Shown piece by piece: positions 57,127 to 64,000 of a stretch of 64,000 nt of DNA (positions within the stretch are counted from its first letter, which is position 1; every line of letters starts with the position of its first letter). Below the pieces are notes generated by a model. It searched no databases. It saw only the letters and a list, made by a program, of their open reading frames with translations, and was not told the DNA's origin. The translations under genes were made by a program, and so were the position numbers. Where the stretch lies: positions 5,312,501 through 5,376,500 of the forward strand of contig NZ_CP068985.1 in the NCBI RefSeq assembly GCF_019397265.1, given 5' to 3'. This DNA comes from Nonomuraea coxensis DSM 45129 (GTDB lineage Bacteria > Actinomycetota > Actinomycetes > Streptosporangiales > Streptosporangiaceae).

Positions 57127-58040
57127 ACGAGCTGCGGGCGCTGGAGCCCGACTTCTGGCGCGCGCCGAGCGCGCACAACACGCAGCCCTGGACGCTGACG
57201 TACGAGGACGACCGGGTGACCGTCGGCTGGGACCCGGACCGGGCGCTGCCGGTCAGCGACCCCACGGGCCGCGACCTGCGCCTCGGCCTGGGGGCGTTCG
57301 TGGAGTGCTGCCTGATCGTCTGCGCGTCGGCGGGCCTGCCCGTGGCGTTCGACGCCGATCCCGGCCCGCTGCGCGTCGGTCACCTCCGCAGGGCCGGCGA
57401 GCCGTACGCGACGCCCTTCACCACGGCCGACGTGCGCGCCCGCGGCGCCAACCGGGGCGAGTACCATCCCGGCCGCCTGCCGGACGAGCTGGTCGCCGGG
57501 CTGACCGGGATGCGCCGCGTCCCGTGCCGCGACCTCGCCGACCTGCTGCACGCGGCCGACCTGCACCAGTACGGCTCGCCGGAGGTGACCCGCGAGCTGC
57601 GCCAGTGGCTGCGGCTGACCCGCAGGCACCGGCGCTACCTGCTCGACGGCCTGAGCGACCGGGCGCTGCGGCTGACCCGGCTGGAGGCGGTGGCGCTGCG
57701 CGCGTCGCTGGCGCTCTACCCGGCGCTCCGGCCGCTCGGCCTGCCCCGCCTCCTGGCGGGCGCCTCCCGCGGGCTGCTCGACCACGACGGCGACGTGCTG
57801 GTCCTGACCGGCCCGGCGGGCGACGAGGTGGAGCAGGGGCGGCTCCTCCTCCGCCACTGGCTCACCCTGTCCGCCGCCGGCTGTACGACGCATCCGCTGA
57901 GCCAGATCATCGACAGCCCCGGCACCCGGCGCGAGCTCGCCCGCCGCCTGGGCGTCGCCGACCCCTCCTCGCTGCTGCACATCGCCCGCGTCGGCCGTCC
58001 GAGGTCCCCGGCGCCGCCGTCGTCCCGGCTGCGCGGCTGA
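57123..58040 (+). CDS. Nitroreductase-like flavoprotein (Acg-type)
   Basis: A 305-residue protein of the nitroreductase fold. FWRAPSAHNTQPWTLTYEDD is the FMN-binding start, with the Ser-x-x-Asn-x-Gln-Pro-Trp pattern; GRDLRLGLGAFVECCLIVCA and QGRLLLRHWLTLSAAGCTTH are the core helices, and LSQIIDSPGTRRELARRLG is typical of the long Acg-like members. It probably oxidises or reduces a heterocycle or quinone-like product. Last gene of the four-gene coupled operon; 55 bases separate it from the esterase. Confidence 0.82.
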   Translation: MNELRALEPDFWRAPSAHNTQPWTLTYEDDRVTVGWDPDRALPVSDPTGRDLRLGLGAFVECCLIVCASAGLPVAFDADPGPLRVGHLRRAGEPYATPFTTADVRARGANRGEYHPGRLPDELVAGLTGMRRVPCRDLADLLHAADLHQYGSPEVTRELRQWLRLTRRHRRYLLDGLSDRALRLTRLEAVALRASLALYPALRPLGLPRLLAGASRGLLDHDGDVLVLTGPAGDEVEQGRLLLRHWLTLSAAGCTTHPLSQIIDSPGTRRELARRLGVADPSSLLHIARVGRPRSPAPPSSRLRG

Positions 58041-58095
58041 GCCGGGTGCAGCCGCGTCCAAGTGATCTCCAAGCGGGCGCGGGCAGGCTGGGGAC

Positions 58096-59544
58096 ATGCA
58101 GGCAAGCCACGGCGGTCCCGAACGGGCGGCCGTCATCGTGAAGACCGCCCAGGGGTCCGTGCGGGGCCTCACGCGGGAGGGCGTCGCCTCCTTCCTGGGC
58201 ATCCCGTACGCGGCCGCGCCGGAAGGCCCGCTGCGCTTCCGTCCGCCCGCCCCGCCGCCCGCGTGGGACGGGGTGCGGGACGCCGTCGCGTACGGCGCCG
58301 CACCGCCCCAGCTCCCCCCTGCGCCGGGGGTGCCGCCGATCTGGCGCTCCGGCGACGGCCTGGCCTGCCTGAACCTCAACGTGTGGAGCCCCGACCCGGC
58401 AGGCGCGGGGCTGCCGGTCATGGTCTGGTTCTACGGCGGGGCGTGGCAGGTCGGCGCGACGGCCATGCCGCAGTACGACGGCGCCGTGCTGGCCCGCTCC
58501 GGCGTCGTGGTGGTGACCGTCGACTACCGGGTGGGTTTCGAGGGCTTCGGCCACCTGCCCGGCGTCCCGGACAACCGCGGCCTGCGCGACCAGCTCGCCG
58601 CGCTGGAGTGGGTGCGCGGGAACATCGCCGGGTTCGGCGGCGACCCCGGCAACGTGACCGTGTTCGGCCAGTCGGCGGGCGCGGCCTCGATCGCGCTGCT
58701 GACGGCCGCGCCGGCCGCCGCGGGCCTGTTCCGCCGGGCGATCGCGCAGAGCATCCCGGCCGGTCTGCGCACCCGCGCCGAGGCCGGGCGCGTCACCGGG
58801 GCGCTGGCCGCGGCGGCCGGGGTGCCGGCGACGTACGAGGGTCTCGCGGGGCTGCCGCCCGAGGCCGTCCTCGCGGCGCGCGACGTCACGGGGGCGGGCG
58901 GGAGCCCGTTCGGGCCGGTCGTGGACGGCGACCTGGTCACGGGGCCGCCCTGGGCGGGCATGGCCGGTGCGGGCGCCCGCGCCGTGGAGCTGGTCTGCGG
59001 GTTCACGCACGAGGAGTACCGCGGGCTCGCCCCTGGCGGGCCGCCCGCGGGGGTCGATCCGGCCACGGCGGCGGCTTCGTTCGGGCTGGACGCCGACGCC
59101 GTGCCCACGTACGGGCTGGCGCATCCGGGGGCGGGCGACGCCGAGCTGTTCACCGTGCTGATGTCGGACGCGCTGGTCCGGATGCCGACCACGTGGACCG
59201 CCGAGGCCCACGCGCGGGCCGGCGGCAGGACCTGGCTGTACGACTTCACCTGGAAGGGCCCGGCGCTGGGCGCGGCGCACGGCGTGGACGTGCCGTTCAC
59301 CTTCGGCGACGGCCGCAGCCGGTTCGCCGCCCGCCTCCTGGGTTCCCCGCCGCCCGCCGGTTTCGCCGAGCTGTCGGAGCGCGTCCGCCGCGCCTGGACG
59401 TCGTTCGCCGCCACCGGCGACCCCGGCTGGCCCCGCTTCGACCTCGACCAGCGGCGCACCCGCCTCTGGGACCTGCCGCCCGCCGACGTCCCCTACCCGC
59501 TCACCGACTTCCGCCGCATCTGGGGCCGCCCGCCCCGGCGCTGA
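58096..59544 (+). CDS. Type B carboxylesterase (para-nitrobenzyl esterase family)
   Basis: A 482-residue alpha/beta-hydrolase. The oxyanion region is VMVWFYGGAW, the nucleophile is in NVTVFGQSAGAASIALL, and the acid lies in CGFTHEEYRGL; the His is expected in the GAAHGVDVPFTFGD segment. The CLNLNVW motif of the family is present as NLNVWSPDP. The length is normal. No signal peptide is evident. An ATG at 58096 is used; GTG 58138 is possible. It is not clearly part of the operon before it. Confidence 0.92.
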   Translation: MQASHGGPERAAVIVKTAQGSVRGLTREGVASFLGIPYAAAPEGPLRFRPPAPPPAWDGVRDAVAYGAAPPQLPPAPGVPPIWRSGDGLACLNLNVWSPDPAGAGLPVMVWFYGGAWQVGATAMPQYDGAVLARSGVVVVTVDYRVGFEGFGHLPGVPDNRGLRDQLAALEWVRGNIAGFGGDPGNVTVFGQSAGAASIALLTAAPAAAGLFRRAIAQSIPAGLRTRAEAGRVTGALAAAAGVPATYEGLAGLPPEAVLAARDVTGAGGSPFGPVVDGDLVTGPPWAGMAGAGARAVELVCGFTHEEYRGLAPGGPPAGVDPATAAASFGLDADAVPTYGLAHPGAGDAELFTVLMSDALVRMPTTWTAEAHARAGGRTWLYDFTWKGPALGAAHGVDVPFTFGDGRSRFAARLLGSPPPAGFAELSERVRRAWTSFAATGDPGWPRFDLDQRRTRLWDLPPADVPYPLTDFRRIWGRPPRR

Positions 59545-59546
59545 CC

Positions 59547-60098
59547 TCAGCGCGCCCGGGCCAGATAGACCCAGCCGGTGGGGAACCGCCGCGTCACCAG
59601 GCTCCACGTGGACGGGTCGCACGCCCCCGCGCGGCGGTTCACCGCCCGGTCGCTGATCACGTACGTCGTCCCCAGGTCGAGCCAGCTGTTCTTCTCGGCC
59701 CGCCGGTCCCAGTGGGCGGTCGGGATCGGGACGCAGTCGCGGCGGCCGGACTTGTCCTGGCTGGTGATCTTCAGGACCTCGATCGTCTGCTCATGCGTCC
59801 TTATCACCAGACAGGGACGCACCTTCGACCCGGTGCCGTCGGCGAAAGGCACGTCCGCCCAGTAAATGTGCCCGGGGCTGGGACGGGAATACCAGGACGC
59901 GTCCGGCGGATGCGCGTGGATCCGCGGACGCGGCTTTGCCTGGCCGCGCAGAATCCGGCGGACCAGGAGAAAGACCGCGGCCGGGAGCCCGACGATGAAC
60001 GCGAACCATAACAGGGCGAGCAATATGCCGAGAATTTGGGTCGACGTACCCGCATAAACGGAAAGCCGAGATATGAGCAGCACGATCACGCTGCGCAC
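59547..60098 (-). CDS. Membrane-anchored MazF/PemK-like protein
   Basis: A protein of about 183 residues with a hydrophobic N terminus (one or two segments, ILGILLALLWFAFIVGLPAA) followed by a PemK/MazF-like domain: GHIYWADVPFADGTGSKVRP, CLVIRTHEQTIEVLKITS and WLDLGTTYVISDRAVNRRA. MazF proteins are endoribonucleases. Here the domain is tied to the membrane and no antitoxin gene lies on either side, so it may not act as a classical toxin. GTG starts at 60098 and 60089 and an ATG at 60131 are possible. Confidence 0.75.
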   Translation of the reverse strand: MRSVIVLLISRLSVYAGTSTQILGILLALLWFAFIVGLPAAVFLLVRRILRGQAKPRPRIHAHPPDASWYSRPSPGHIYWADVPFADGTGSKVRPCLVIRTHEQTIEVLKITSQDKSGRRDCVPIPTAHWDRRAEKNSWLDLGTTYVISDRAVNRRAGACDPSTWSLVTRRFPTGWVYLARAR

Positions 60099-60217
60099 CC
60101 TACAGGCCGGTATGTTCCTGCGGTACGTCATTGGGCGGGCGAATTCGCCAGGACGGCGGAAAGAAAGGGGCGTCCTGGCCACCCTGAAGCAGGGCCGAGT
60201 GGATGCCCCGGGACATC

Positions 60218-60223
60218 TAGCAT
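60218..60223 (+). promoter_or_regulatory. Probable -10 box (TAGCAT) of the second YciI gene
   Basis: TAGCAT ends six bases before the GTG at 60230, which lacks a ribosome-binding site, so a leaderless message is likely. No TGTCGA (ECF42 -35) was found upstream, unlike the copy at 15031. Confidence 0.45.
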
Positions 60224-60229
60224 GAGCGG

Positions 60230-60613
60230 GTGAAGTACATGTTGATGATCTACGCCAACGCCGAGTCGCAGCAGCACGTAGCCGCCCACGAGTCCGACGT
60301 GATGGCCGAGGTGGACGCCCTGATGAAGGAGCTCACCGACAGCGGGGAGCTGGTGGGCGGGCAGGCGCTCGACGGGCCCGGCACGTCGCGTGTCGTCAGG
60401 GTGCGCGGCGGCGTGCCCGCCGTCACCGACGGGCCGTTCCTGGAGGCCAAGGAGTTCCTGGCGGGCTACCTGATCGTGGAGTGCGCGAGCGTCGAGCGGG
60501 CCACGGAGATCGCGGCCCGGTGGCCGGACGCGCGGCTGTGCGCGATGGAGGTGCGGCCGATCATCGACGAGGTCGGGCCGCCCGCGGGCGAGGGCGGCCC
60601 GGCGCGGGGATGA
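60230..60613 (+). CDS. YciI/DGPF domain protein, second copy
   Basis: A 127-residue DGPF-family protein (VTDGPFLEAKEFLAGYLIVE) with the family start VKYMLMIYANAE. It is the partner of the ECF42 sigma factor that overlaps its stop (ATGA). It is shorter than the copy at 15099 and differs in sequence, so the two are separate paralogues rather than a recent duplication. The promoter looks like a housekeeping TANNNT box. Confidence 0.9.
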   Translation: MKYMLMIYANAESQQHVAAHESDVMAEVDALMKELTDSGELVGGQALDGPGTSRVVRVRGGVPAVTDGPFLEAKEFLAGYLIVECASVERATEIAARWPDARLCAMEVRPIIDEVGPPAGEGGPARG

Positions 60614-61842
60614 CCGAGGTCGAGGCGCTGCTGCGGGAGCTGGCGCCGCAGGTGCTCGGCATTCTCGTCCGGCGCCACGAGCAGTTCGCCGCCTGCGAGG
60701 ACGCCGTCCAGGAGGCGCTGCTCGACGCCGCCGTCCAGTGGCCGCGGGAGGGCGTGCCGGACAACCCGCGGGCCTGGCTGGTGACGGTGGCCTCGCGGCG
60801 GCTCATCGACCTCGTACGCAGCGAGCACGCCCGGCGGCGGCGCGAGGAGAGCGCGTCCGCCGCCGAGCCGTCCGACGCCCGCACGGTGGCCGGGCCGGGC
60901 GAGGAGCCGGTGGGCGACCGGGACGACACGCTCACGCTGCTGTTCCTGTGCTGCCATCCGGCGCTGTCTGCGCCCTCGCAGCTCGCCCTCACGCTGCGGG
61001 CCGTGGGCGGGCTGACCACGGCGCAGGTGGCGGGCGCGTTCCTGGTGCCCGAGGCGACGATGGCGCAGCGCATCAGCCGGGCCAAGCAGCGGATCAAGGC
61101 CGCGGGCGCGCGGTTCGAGCCGCCGCCGGAGGGCGAGCGGGCGGCGCGGCTGCGGGTGGTGCTGCACGTGCTCTACCTGATCTTCAACGAGGGCTACACC
61201 GCGACGGCCGGGCCGGAGCTGCACCGCGACGAGCTGACCGGCGAGGCGATCAGGCTGGCGAGGGTCGTGCACCGGCTGCTGCCTGACGACGGCGAGGTGG
61301 CCGGGCTGCTGGCGCTCATGCTGCTCACCGAGGCGAGGCGGCCCGCCCGCACCGGGCCGGACGGGCGGCTGGTCCCGCTCGCCGAGCAGGACCGCGGCCT
61401 GTGGGACCGGCGGCTCGTCGCCGAGGGCGTGGAGCTGGTGAGCGGGGCTCTGTCCACGGCCCCGCTCGGGCCCTACCAGGTGCAGGCGGCCATCGCGGCC
61501 GTGCACGACGAGGCTCCTTCGGCCGCGGAGACCGACTGGCCGCAGATCCTCGCGCTGTACCGGGTGCTGTCGGGGCTGGAGGACAACCCGGTGGTGGAGC
61601 TCAACCACGCGGTGGCCGAGGCCATGGTGCACGGCCCGCGCGCCGGGCTCGCCCGGCTCGACCGGCTCGCGGCCGACGGCCGGCTCAAGGGCCACCACCG
61701 GCCGGCCGCGGTCCGGGCGCACCTGCTGGAGCTGGCGGGCGACCACGCCGGCGCGGCCGGCGCCTACCGCGAGGCGGCCCTGCTGACGGCCAGCGTCCCC
61801 GAGCGGGACTACCTGGAGGGCCGGGCGGTCCGCCTGAGCTGA
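60610..61842 (+). CDS. ECF42-group RNA polymerase sigma factor, second copy
   Basis: A 410-residue sigma factor with region 2 (EDAVQEALLDAAVQWPREG, NPRAWLVTVASRRLIDLVR), region 4 (VGGLTTAQVAGAFLVPEATM) and the long helical extension (HVLYLIFNEGYTATAG, GPYQVQAAIAAVHDEA, LNHAVAEAMVHGP). It is fused by overlap to the YciI gene. Compared with the copy at 15628 the core motifs agree but spacer regions differ. As with other ECF42 members, no anti-sigma is present. Confidence 0.92.
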   Translation: MTEVEALLRELAPQVLGILVRRHEQFAACEDAVQEALLDAAVQWPREGVPDNPRAWLVTVASRRLIDLVRSEHARRRREESASAAEPSDARTVAGPGEEPVGDRDDTLTLLFLCCHPALSAPSQLALTLRAVGGLTTAQVAGAFLVPEATMAQRISRAKQRIKAAGARFEPPPEGERAARLRVVLHVLYLIFNEGYTATAGPELHRDELTGEAIRLARVVHRLLPDDGEVAGLLALMLLTEARRPARTGPDGRLVPLAEQDRGLWDRRLVAEGVELVSGALSTAPLGPYQVQAAIAAVHDEAPSAAETDWPQILALYRVLSGLEDNPVVELNHAVAEAMVHGPRAGLARLDRLAADGRLKGHHRPAAVRAHLLELAGDHAGAAGAYREAALLTASVPERDYLEGRAVRLS

Positions 61843-61908
61843 CGGCCCCCGCCGGCGCCCGCGGCGGCGGGACGTGACGACCCCGGGCCCGGCGGGCAGG
61901 AGCAGGGC

Positions 61909-62391
61909 GTGAACGTGGTCGCGCTGTCCGACACCCACGCGCCCCGGCGCTGGCGCTCCTGCCCGCCCCGGGTCGCCGAGCACCTGCGGGGCGCGGACGT
62001 CATCCTGCACGCCGGGGACGTCTGCGTCGCCTCGGTGCTGGCCGAGCTGGCCGCGTACGCGCCGGTGCACGCGGTCAAGGGCAACAACGACGGCCCCGAC
62101 GTGACCGCGCCGGAGACCCTGGAGCTGACGCTGGACGGCCTGCGGATCGGCATGATCCACGACAGCGGCCCGGCGAAGGGCCGCCTGGCCCGCCTGCGGC
62201 GCCGCTTCCCCGAGGCGGACCTGGTGGTCTTCGGCCACTCCCACATCCCGCTCGACGAGTACGGCGACGGCCTGCGCATCTTCAACCCGGGCTCGCCCAC
62301 CGACCGCCGCCGCCAGCCGCACGGCACGGTGGGCCTGCTCACCGTCGAGGACGGCGTCCTGACCAGGGCCGAGATCGTGCCCGTCACCTGA
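61909..62391 (+). CDS. YfcE/MJ0936-type phosphodiesterase
   Basis: A 160-residue metallophosphoesterase. The metal ligands are clear: Asp and His in ALSDTHAPR, Asp in LHAGDVC, Asn in GNNDGPD, His in MIHDSG and GHSHIPL. Members hydrolyse phosphodiesters such as cAMP-like nucleotides or bis-p-nitrophenyl phosphate; the real substrate is not known. The GTG start is 67 bases after the sigma-factor stop. The gene ends near a possible minus-strand remnant (62384-62540). Confidence 0.92.
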   Translation: MNVVALSDTHAPRRWRSCPPRVAEHLRGADVILHAGDVCVASVLAELAAYAPVHAVKGNNDGPDVTAPETLELTLDGLRIGMIHDSGPAKGRLARLRRRFPEADLVVFGHSHIPLDEYGDGLRIFNPGSPTDRRRQPHGTVGLLTVEDGVLTRAEIVPVT

Positions 62392-62728
62392 CCACGTCGC
62401 GCCCGCCGTCCTTGAGCCGGTGGGGGCCGAAGACGCCGATGGGCCGCCCGCCGAAGTCCCCCAGCGCCGCCGCGGCCCCGGCCTGGGCGACGACGCGGCG
62501 CGGGCGCTGGGGCAGGTCATCCGCCGGTACCACTCCCGCCGCAGCAGCCCGGCTCCCGCCTACCGCGAGCGGCGTAGCGGCGAAGGCGACGGCGGCGGGA
62601 TTCGCCGGCCGCGCCGCGACGAGATTCTGGCTCTCATCCGGTCTTAAGAGGTGCGGTAAGGCGACGGGAACGAGACCGTAAGCGCCCTCCCGCACCCTGA
62701 TCGCAGGACTTGACGAAAGGGCGACGAG
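62392..62728. other. Intergenic region without a convincing gene (337 bases)
   Basis: No standard gene was recognised. Both strands have short open frames with coding-like base use. On the minus strand, 62384-62540 encodes a peptide ending ALGDFGGRPIGVFGPHRLKD that looks like a protein C terminus without an upstream body. A purine-rich stretch (62700-62722) before the start at 62729 includes its ribosome site. Confidence 0.4.
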
Positions 62729-64000
62729 ATGAGCCGGCCGTACAGGATCGACGACGACATCACCCTCACCGGTTTCACCGGGCGGGCGCACCGGCCCGGC
62801 GAGGGCCGCTACGAGGAACTGCGCCGCGCGCTCAACCCCGCCGTGGACTCCCGGCCCGCGCTGGTCGCCGAGGCGTACGGCATGGCGGACGTGCGGGCGG
62901 CGCTGCTGGCGGCGCGGGCGCACGGGGTGCCGTTCGCGGTGCAGGCGACCGGGCACGGCACGCACGCCGGCGCCGACGGCGGCGTGCTGGTCCGGACCAC
63001 GCCGATGGCGTCGGTGCTGGTGGACCCCGTCCGCCGGATCGCGCGGGTCGGGCCCGGCGCCCGCTGGGGCCACGTCATCGCCGCCGCCGCGCCGTTCGGG
63101 CTGGCGCCGCTGTCCGGCTCGGCCACCGACGTGGGCGTCACCGGCTACACGCTCGGCGGCGGGCTCGGCTGGCTGGCGCGCAGGCACGGCTTCGCCGCCG
63201 ACAGCGTGCTGCGCGCCGAGGTGCTGCTGGCCGACGGACGGCACGTCACGGCGAGCGCGGACAGCCACCCCGAGCTGTTCTGGGCGCTGCGCGGAGGCGG
63301 CGGCGGGTTCGGCGTGGTCACCTCGCTGGAGTTCCGGCTGCACCCGGTCTCGCGGGTCTACAGCGGGTTCGCGTACTTCCCGGTCGAGGCGGCGGGCGAC
63401 CTGCTGGAGGCGTACCGGACGTGGATCGACACCGCCCCCGACGACCTCAGCACCGCGGTCGTGCTCCGCCGGATGCCCGCAGAAGGGCCGCTCGCCGGGC
63501 GGCACGTGGCGCAGCTCAAGGTCGTGCACGCCGGCGACGAGGCGGAGGGCCGGCGGCTGCTGGCGCCGCTCCTGCGGGCGGCCGGCCCGGCGCTGCTGGA
63601 CGAGACCCGCACCACGACGTACGCGGACACGGCCATGGGCGGCACCCCCAACCGCCACATGTCCATGCTGGAGGAGGTCCCCGGCGCGGTCGTGGACGTG
63701 CTGGTGGCCGCGGCCGGGCAGGCGCAGACCGTGGAGGTGCGGCACTGGGGCGGCGCGATGAGCCGCCCGGGGCCGGACGCCGGGCCGGTGAGCCACCGGG
63801 ACACCCGGCTGTCGGTGATCGTGGACACGCCGGTGCCTGGGCTGGCCGAGGCGTTGCGGCCGTACGACAACGGGGGCACGTTCCTCAACTTCCTGGCCGA
63901 CACGCGGCGCACCGCGGCGGCCTGGTCGGGGGCGGACCACGCGCGGCTGCGGGAGGTCAAGCGGGCCTACGACCCGGACGGCTTCTTCCGCGTCGGGCAC
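62729..64000 (+). CDS. BBE-type FAD-dependent oxidase (3' end outside window)
   Basis: The first 424 residues of a berberine-bridge/6-hydroxynicotine-oxidase-like flavoenzyme. The FAD-binding PCMH domain shows QATGHGTHAGADGG (with the His for possible covalent flavin), VGPGARWGHVIAAAAPFGLA, GVTGYTLGGGLGWLARRHG and LFWALRGGGGGFGVVTSLEF. The substrate domain follows, and the C-terminal BBE motif begins at the window edge (VKRAYDPDGFFRVGH), so only a few residues are missing. GAAAGGG precedes the ATG. The substrate is unknown. Confidence 0.92.
   Translation, partial: MSRPYRIDDDITLTGFTGRAHRPGEGRYEELRRALNPAVDSRPALVAEAYGMADVRAALLAARAHGVPFAVQATGHGTHAGADGGVLVRTTPMASVLVDPVRRIARVGPGARWGHVIAAAAPFGLAPLSGSATDVGVTGYTLGGGLGWLARRHGFAADSVLRAEVLLADGRHVTASADSHPELFWALRGGGGGFGVVTSLEFRLHPVSRVYSGFAYFPVEAAGDLLEAYRTWIDTAPDDLSTAVVLRRMPAEGPLAGRHVAQLKVVHAGDEAEGRRLLAPLLRAAGPALLDETRTTTYADTAMGGTPNRHMSMLEEVPGAVVDVLVAAAGQAQTVEVRHWGGAMSRPGPDAGPVSHRDTRLSVIVDTPVPGLAEALRPYDNGGTFLNFLADTRRTAAAWSGADHARLREVKRAYDPDGFFRVGH

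Noticed and set aside
62384..64000. A 538-residue open frame on the minus strand
   Set aside because: It is antisense to the clear flavin oxidase gene and its composition (His/Arg/Gly/Pro-rich) is that of a shadow frame in GC-rich DNA; only its last 50 residues look protein-like.
1..64000. Mobile elements, prophage or a PKS/NRPS biosynthetic cluster
   Set aside because: No transposase, integrase, phage structural gene, or carrier-protein/condensation/ketosynthase domain was recognised on either strand.

Overview
The window is very GC-rich DNA with strong G/C bias at third codon positions, frequent GTG and TTG starts, several apparently leaderless genes, four-base stop/start overlaps and a c-di-AMP riboswitch in front of a wall hydrolase. 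All of this points to a filamentous actinomycete, probably of the Streptosporangiaceae (Nonomuraea-like). That placement is an inference from gene content; no rRNA or other marker gene is present. I saw no tRNA, rRNA, insertion sequence, prophage or CRISPR array.

Layout. 1-1417: the end of a CitA/DcuS-type sensor kinase and its response regulator. 1490-7981: a sialic-acid-type (nonulosonate) locus with a fused NeuA-HAD-NeuB enzyme, a GT2 glycosyltransferase, a polysialyltransferase-like protein, a DUF6716 protein and a GT52-like sialyltransferase candidate. 8096-10850: an aldo/keto reductase, a Gfo/Idh/MocA oxidoreductase, and a secreted CHAP protein behind the riboswitch. 10946-14840: a PadR regulator divergent from a short meta-cleavage operon (class II aldolase-like protein, extradiol dioxygenase, tautomerase, aldehyde dehydrogenase). 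15099-16902: a YciI/ECF42 sigma pair. 16932-18227: UDP-glucose dehydrogenase. 18541-29908: a ribose-type ABC transporter operon running into a HyuA-like protein, DUF917 and a PucR regulator, convergent with HyuA/HyuB hydantoinase genes.

30097-41000 is a mosaic of single genes and short operons: an ornithine cyclodeaminase-like protein, a DUF305 lipoprotein, a repeat-fused serine hydrolase, a CYP152-type P450, an anti-sigma-type kinase, a GDSL esterase, a phytase-like protein, a CBS/flavodoxin operon, a PrmC-like methyltransferase and a long TetR. 41052-53902: a P450, a clpX relic, a FusB-like zinc protein, an SMP-30 protein, a tightly coupled YkgJ-pentapeptide/GNAT/cis-prenyltransferase operon, an Rsm22-like methyltransferase, a Dps protein, an MFS/MerR pair, a frameshifted GNAT gene, a TetR, a DUF4180 protein, a small HTH protein and an AlkZ-like protein. 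54036-58040: a four-gene, fully coupled operon of unknown function (PaaK-like adenylating enzyme, small DUF4188-like protein, large GNAT-like protein, nitroreductase-like protein). 58096-64000: an esterase, a membrane-anchored MazF/PemK-like protein, a second YciI/ECF42 pair, a phosphodiesterase and the start of a BBE-type flavin oxidase.

The points most worth a second look are the fused sialic-acid enzyme with its sialyltransferases, the uncharacterised four-gene operon at 54036-58040, the 13-bp tandem repeat family that sits on stop codons at two distant sites, the clpX relic, the cluster of four CTAG sites in an inverted repeat, and the transporter/hydantoinase locus.
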